Source: Gelidibacter mesophilus DSM 14095 (GTDB lineage: Bacteria; Bacteroidota; Bacteroidia; Flavobacteriales; Flavobacteriaceae). From it: a DNA stretch of 42,553 bases. Where the stretch lies: NCBI RefSeq assembly GCF_000423005.1, contig NZ_AUHD01000018.1:1-42553 (forward strand). The letters run 5' to 3'. The translations under genes were made by a program, and so were the position numbers. Positions within the stretch are counted from its first letter, which is position 1, and each line of letters starts with the position of its first letter. The notes under the pieces were generated by a model, which worked only from the letters and a program-made list of their open reading frames with translations, was not told the origin of the DNA and made no database searches. Shown here one piece after another: positions 40,688 to 42,553 of this stretch.

Positions 40688-40971
40688 ATGGCATTTATAG
40701 AATATTATAAGGATTTAAGGTTGAAACTCTTATATATAATAAAAGAGATGAAATTGGAGATCGGCTATTTACTTTTAGAATAATTTCTATTCATCCCGAA
40801 GAGGAAGTTTATAAATTTTGCGTAAATAAATTAAAAAAATCATTTCTAGAAAATGAAAAGCCACATTTGTTTTCTCCAGAAACTATAGAATTTCGCAATT
40901 TGACAAATTTAGAAAAGCCAGAGTTAGGCAACATGTACATTTATACTGTAAAATGTTTTAACACGGAATGA
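40688..40971 (+). pseudogene. Frameshifted small gene of unknown function
   Basis: An ATG at 40688 opens MAFIEYYKDLR, but that frame ends after 31 residues. From 40720 a different frame (offset by one base) runs without a stop to a TGA at 40969-40971: VETLIYNKRDEIGDRLFTF, RIISIHPEEEVYKFCVNKLK, then FSPETIEFRNLTNLEKPELG and YIYTVKCFNTE. This frame has no start of its own. The two parts read as one protein of about 95 residues broken by a single-base change near 40718. I do not recognise the family. It follows hsdR by 32 bases. Confidence 0.45.
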
Positions 40972-41331
40972 CCTATCTAATATTGATTAGCTTAAGCACT
41001 CTGTACCGTTTGCTGTTATTCCTTATTGGTTGTATTTGAGTGAGGTGAGAGCTAATCCTTTAGCATTTTACCTATTTACCAAAGAGAAATCATAGTTTAT
41101 ATAATATCTTAGAAAATCAAATTACATGATAATTATATTTTAGTGTTGAATAGAATTCATAAAAGTCTAAAAAATTAGCAAGGTTTTTATGCTACTATTT
41201 AGTAAGTTATTAAAATCTCTCATTTTATATATAAAATTACAGCATAAACTATAAGTATAATTATGGATATATCCATTGTCCAAATTATTGAGCTCACTCC
41301 AAACCTACATTAATATTATCAATCCTGGCTA
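40972..41331. other. 360-base AT-rich gap
   Basis: No gene, repeat or clear promoter was seen. The stretch separates the end of the defence region from the IS21 element and could contain the right junction of the integrative element. No copy of the sequence near 25970-26000 was found in it. Confidence 0.4.
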
Positions 41332-41374
41332 TTTCGGAGTGATGGTGCCACCTGTTTCGGTCAAACCGTGCCAC
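41332..41374. repeat. IS21 terminal double repeat
   Basis: TTTCGGAGTGATGGTGCCAC and TTTCGGTCAAACCGTGCCAC share both ends with a variable 7-base centre and start 23 bases apart. IS21-type elements carry such multiple repeats near their tips as transposase binding sites. Confidence 0.65.
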
Positions 41375-41409
41375 TTTGAAAGATACTGCAATTATATAAA
41401 AAATTAATG

Positions 41410-42147
41410 TTATTCGTTCTTCAAAGCTCGTTTTCTTAAGGATTCACCCTTGAGGTCGATCCTGTGGGAGGAGTTTACGATCCGATCGAGGATAGCATCG
41501 GCAATAGTCCCCTCTCCAATGATATCATACCAGGCGGATACCGGTATCTGAGACAAGATGATGGTCGAGGATCGGTTGTAGCGGTCATCGATTATATCCA
41601 TAAGAGATTCTCTTGCATGACCGTCAAAGCCCTGCAGTCCAAAGTCATCCAAGATGAGCAGATCTGCCTTTAAGAGTTTTGCCAGTTCCTTTAAATAGGT
41701 TCCATCGGCCTTGCTGAGTTTCAGTCTTTTTAACAAACGGGCCGTGTTGGCATAGATGGTACGATATTCCATCATGCACGCCTGGTGCCCAAGGGCCTGG
41801 GCCAGGTAACTTTTTCCAACTCCGGAAGCACCTGTCATGATGATGTTCTCCTTTCGCTTTATAAAATCAAGGCACCCCAGGCGCAGGAACATATTTTTGT
41901 CCAGATTGCGCTGTTGGGCATAATCCACATCCGCCAGGGCTGCGTGTCCCCGGAAGGTTGCCTGCTTGAGGAGCCTTTGGATCTTTCGGTCCTTATGGTT
42001 TTCCCACTGATGGTCCGTGAGCAATGCCAGGTATTCATCGGCCGTAAGGTTCGTGGTGCGGTTTTCCCTGATCTGCTGGAGGTGCAGATCTGCCATGGCG
42101 TTCAGACGCATTTGTCTTAGTTTTTCAACGGTTTGATTGTTGTTCAT
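41410..42147 (-). CDS. istB: IS21-family transposition helper ATPase
   Basis: The 245-residue protein has the IstB N-terminal helical domain (LRQMRLNAMADLHLQQ, LTADEYLALLTDHQWENH) and a AAA+ ATPase with Walker A TGASGVGKSYLAQAL (about 107-115), Walker B DLLILDDFGLQGF and sensor/arginine motifs (IILSQIPVSAWYDIIGEGTI, ADAILDRIVNSSHRIDLKG). It helps the IstA transposase choose targets and carry out transposition. The gene follows istA after 26 bases and looks complete. Confidence 0.95.
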   Translation of the reverse strand: MNNNQTVEKLRQMRLNAMADLHLQQIRENRTTNLTADEYLALLTDHQWENHKDRKIQRLLKQATFRGHAALADVDYAQQRNLDKNMFLRLGCLDFIKRKENIIMTGASGVGKSYLAQALGHQACMMEYRTIYANTARLLKRLKLSKADGTYLKELAKLLKADLLILDDFGLQGFDGHARESLMDIIDDRYNRSSTIILSQIPVSAWYDIIGEGTIADAILDRIVNSSHRIDLKGESLRKRALKNE

Positions 42148-42173
42148 AATTATAGGATTTATTGGTTAAACAT

Positions 42174-42553
42174 TTATTGATAGGCCGAAGCTCCCCGGAT
42201 GTTCCCATGTACGGGGATATGCGGCCTGTCTTCCTCCAGGTCTTGGTAGAACAGGGAAGACTGGTCCAGGTTGTTCTTTAGGATATTCTTGATGCGCTGA
42301 TAGGCTACCGCATCTGCCTGTATGGCTCTTTTGCATGCGCTGTCCAAACGCTGTGAGCCATAGGCCTTGTGCAGCTGGATAAGTCCCATGGCGCGTTTGT
42401 AGCCGATCTCGGGGTAATCTCCGGAGGTGATGATGGTCTCGATACATGCCACTACGTTTTCTCCGTGGACGGCTGCCTTCTTTTTAAAGAACTCGGGGCT
42501 CCAGTCCACATAATATTTGTGGGTACTGCTCAGGTGGTCGCGATCGGTGTTGT
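42174..42553 (-). CDS. istA: IS21-family transposase, C-terminal part
   Basis: The minus-strand frame is open from the right edge of the window to a stop at 42174 and encodes about 125 residues: NTDRDHLSSTHKYYVDWSPEFF, KKKAAVHGENVVACIETIIT, GDYPEIGYKRAMGLIQLHKAYG and QRLDSACKRA. The H-LSSxHxxY...SPEFF and YPExxYKxxxGIL-like motifs are the usual C-terminal end of IstA, after the DDE catalytic domain. The catalytic part lies outside the window. It is directly upstream of istB. Confidence 0.9.
   Translation of the reverse strand, partial: NTDRDHLSSTHKYYVDWSPEFFKKKAAVHGENVVACIETIITSGDYPEIGYKRAMGLIQLHKAYGSQRLDSACKRAIQADAVAYQRIKNILKNNLDQSSLFYQDLEEDRPHIPVHGNIRGASAYQ

Larger units (their letters stand above)
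26041..40971. mobile_element. Probable integrative element with restriction cargo; ends not defined
   Basis: The block opens with a tyrosine integrase just beyond the MATE terminator. It continues with an RteC-like protein, an excisionase-type HTH protein, a DnaD-like initiator, a DnaC-like loader and a zinc-ribbon protein, then hsdM-hsdS-mcrB-mcrC-hsdR. This order (integration, control, replication, cargo) fits a phage-satellite or mobilisable genomic island. The left end probably lies between 25969 and 26110, since an att core next to a terminator is typical. No second att copy was found, so the right end may lie near 41000 or beyond the window. Confidence 0.55.
41332..42553 (-). mobile_element. 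IS21-family insertion sequence, right part cut by window edge
   Basis: The element contains istB and the end of istA on the minus strand. Outside the istB stop it has two 20-base repeats of the form TTTCGG-N7-GTGCCAC (41332-41351 and 41355-41374), as expected of the multiple transposase-binding repeats of IS21 ends. Its outer tip should lie slightly left of 41332, and the other end is outside the window. Its GC content is visibly higher than that of the surrounding DNA. Confidence 0.75.

Overview
The window is AT-rich DNA from a member of the Bacteroidota, almost certainly a flavobacterium (Flavobacteriaceae-like). Evidence: a type IX secretion C-terminal sorting domain, many lipoproteins with a Bacteroidota-style lipobox, promoters of the TAnnTTTG type with weak Shine-Dalgarno sequences, LytTR/7TM-DISM signalling, and Bacteroidota-type IS1595, IS21 and integrase families. 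No rRNA, tRNA or CRISPR array was found. All family assignments are from reading the translated sequence; no searches were run.

Region 1 (1-12100, all minus strand). A 7TM-DISM/LytS-type histidine kinase and a LytTR response regulator lie upstream of eight consecutive genes whose products all carry a signal peptide or lipobox: two unrecognised/lipocalin-like proteins, a beta-helix lipoprotein, an ELWxxDGT-repeat T9SS cargo, a small lipoprotein, an OmpA-family protein, a lipocalin-like lipoprotein, and a protein joining a signal peptide to the N-terminal part of a contractile-tail sheath protein. An IS1595-type element, cut by the left window edge, truncates the sheath-like gene.

Region 2 (12233-14940). 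A small membrane protein, an S28/S37-type secreted serine peptidase (minus) and a lipoprotein FKBP-type prolyl isomerase (plus). A two-tier hairpin lies in the divergent gap between the last two.

Region 3 (15091-24402). A heavy-metal RND efflux operon read leftwards (TolC-like outer-membrane factor, adaptor, DUF190 protein, CzcA/CusA pump) and its likely two-component regulator, with a HigBA toxin-antitoxin pair between them. Two of these genes, the pump and the response regulator, are full length except for one in-frame TAA each. The regulon therefore looks recently inactivated, unless these are sequence errors or read-through sites.

Region 4 (24586-25968). A MATE transporter followed by a strong intrinsic terminator.

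Region 5 (about 26041-40971, mostly plus). A probable integrative element: tyrosine integrase with tandem 12-bp repeats in front, an RteC-like protein, an excisionase-type HTH protein, a DnaD-like replication initiator, a DnaC-like loader and a zinc-ribbon protein, then a defence operon. That operon is a type I restriction-modification system with an McrBC pair nested between hsdS and hsdR (hsdM-hsdS-mcrB-mcrC-hsdR). The module resembles a phage-satellite or mobilisable island carrying two restriction activities with opposite methylation logic.

Region 6 (40972-42553). An AT-rich gap, then an IS21-family element (istB and the 3' part of istA, minus strand) that runs off the right edge.

Short palindromic repeats recur through the window: one type is embedded in frame in hsdM, another in the 3' end of the pump gene, and others lie between genes.
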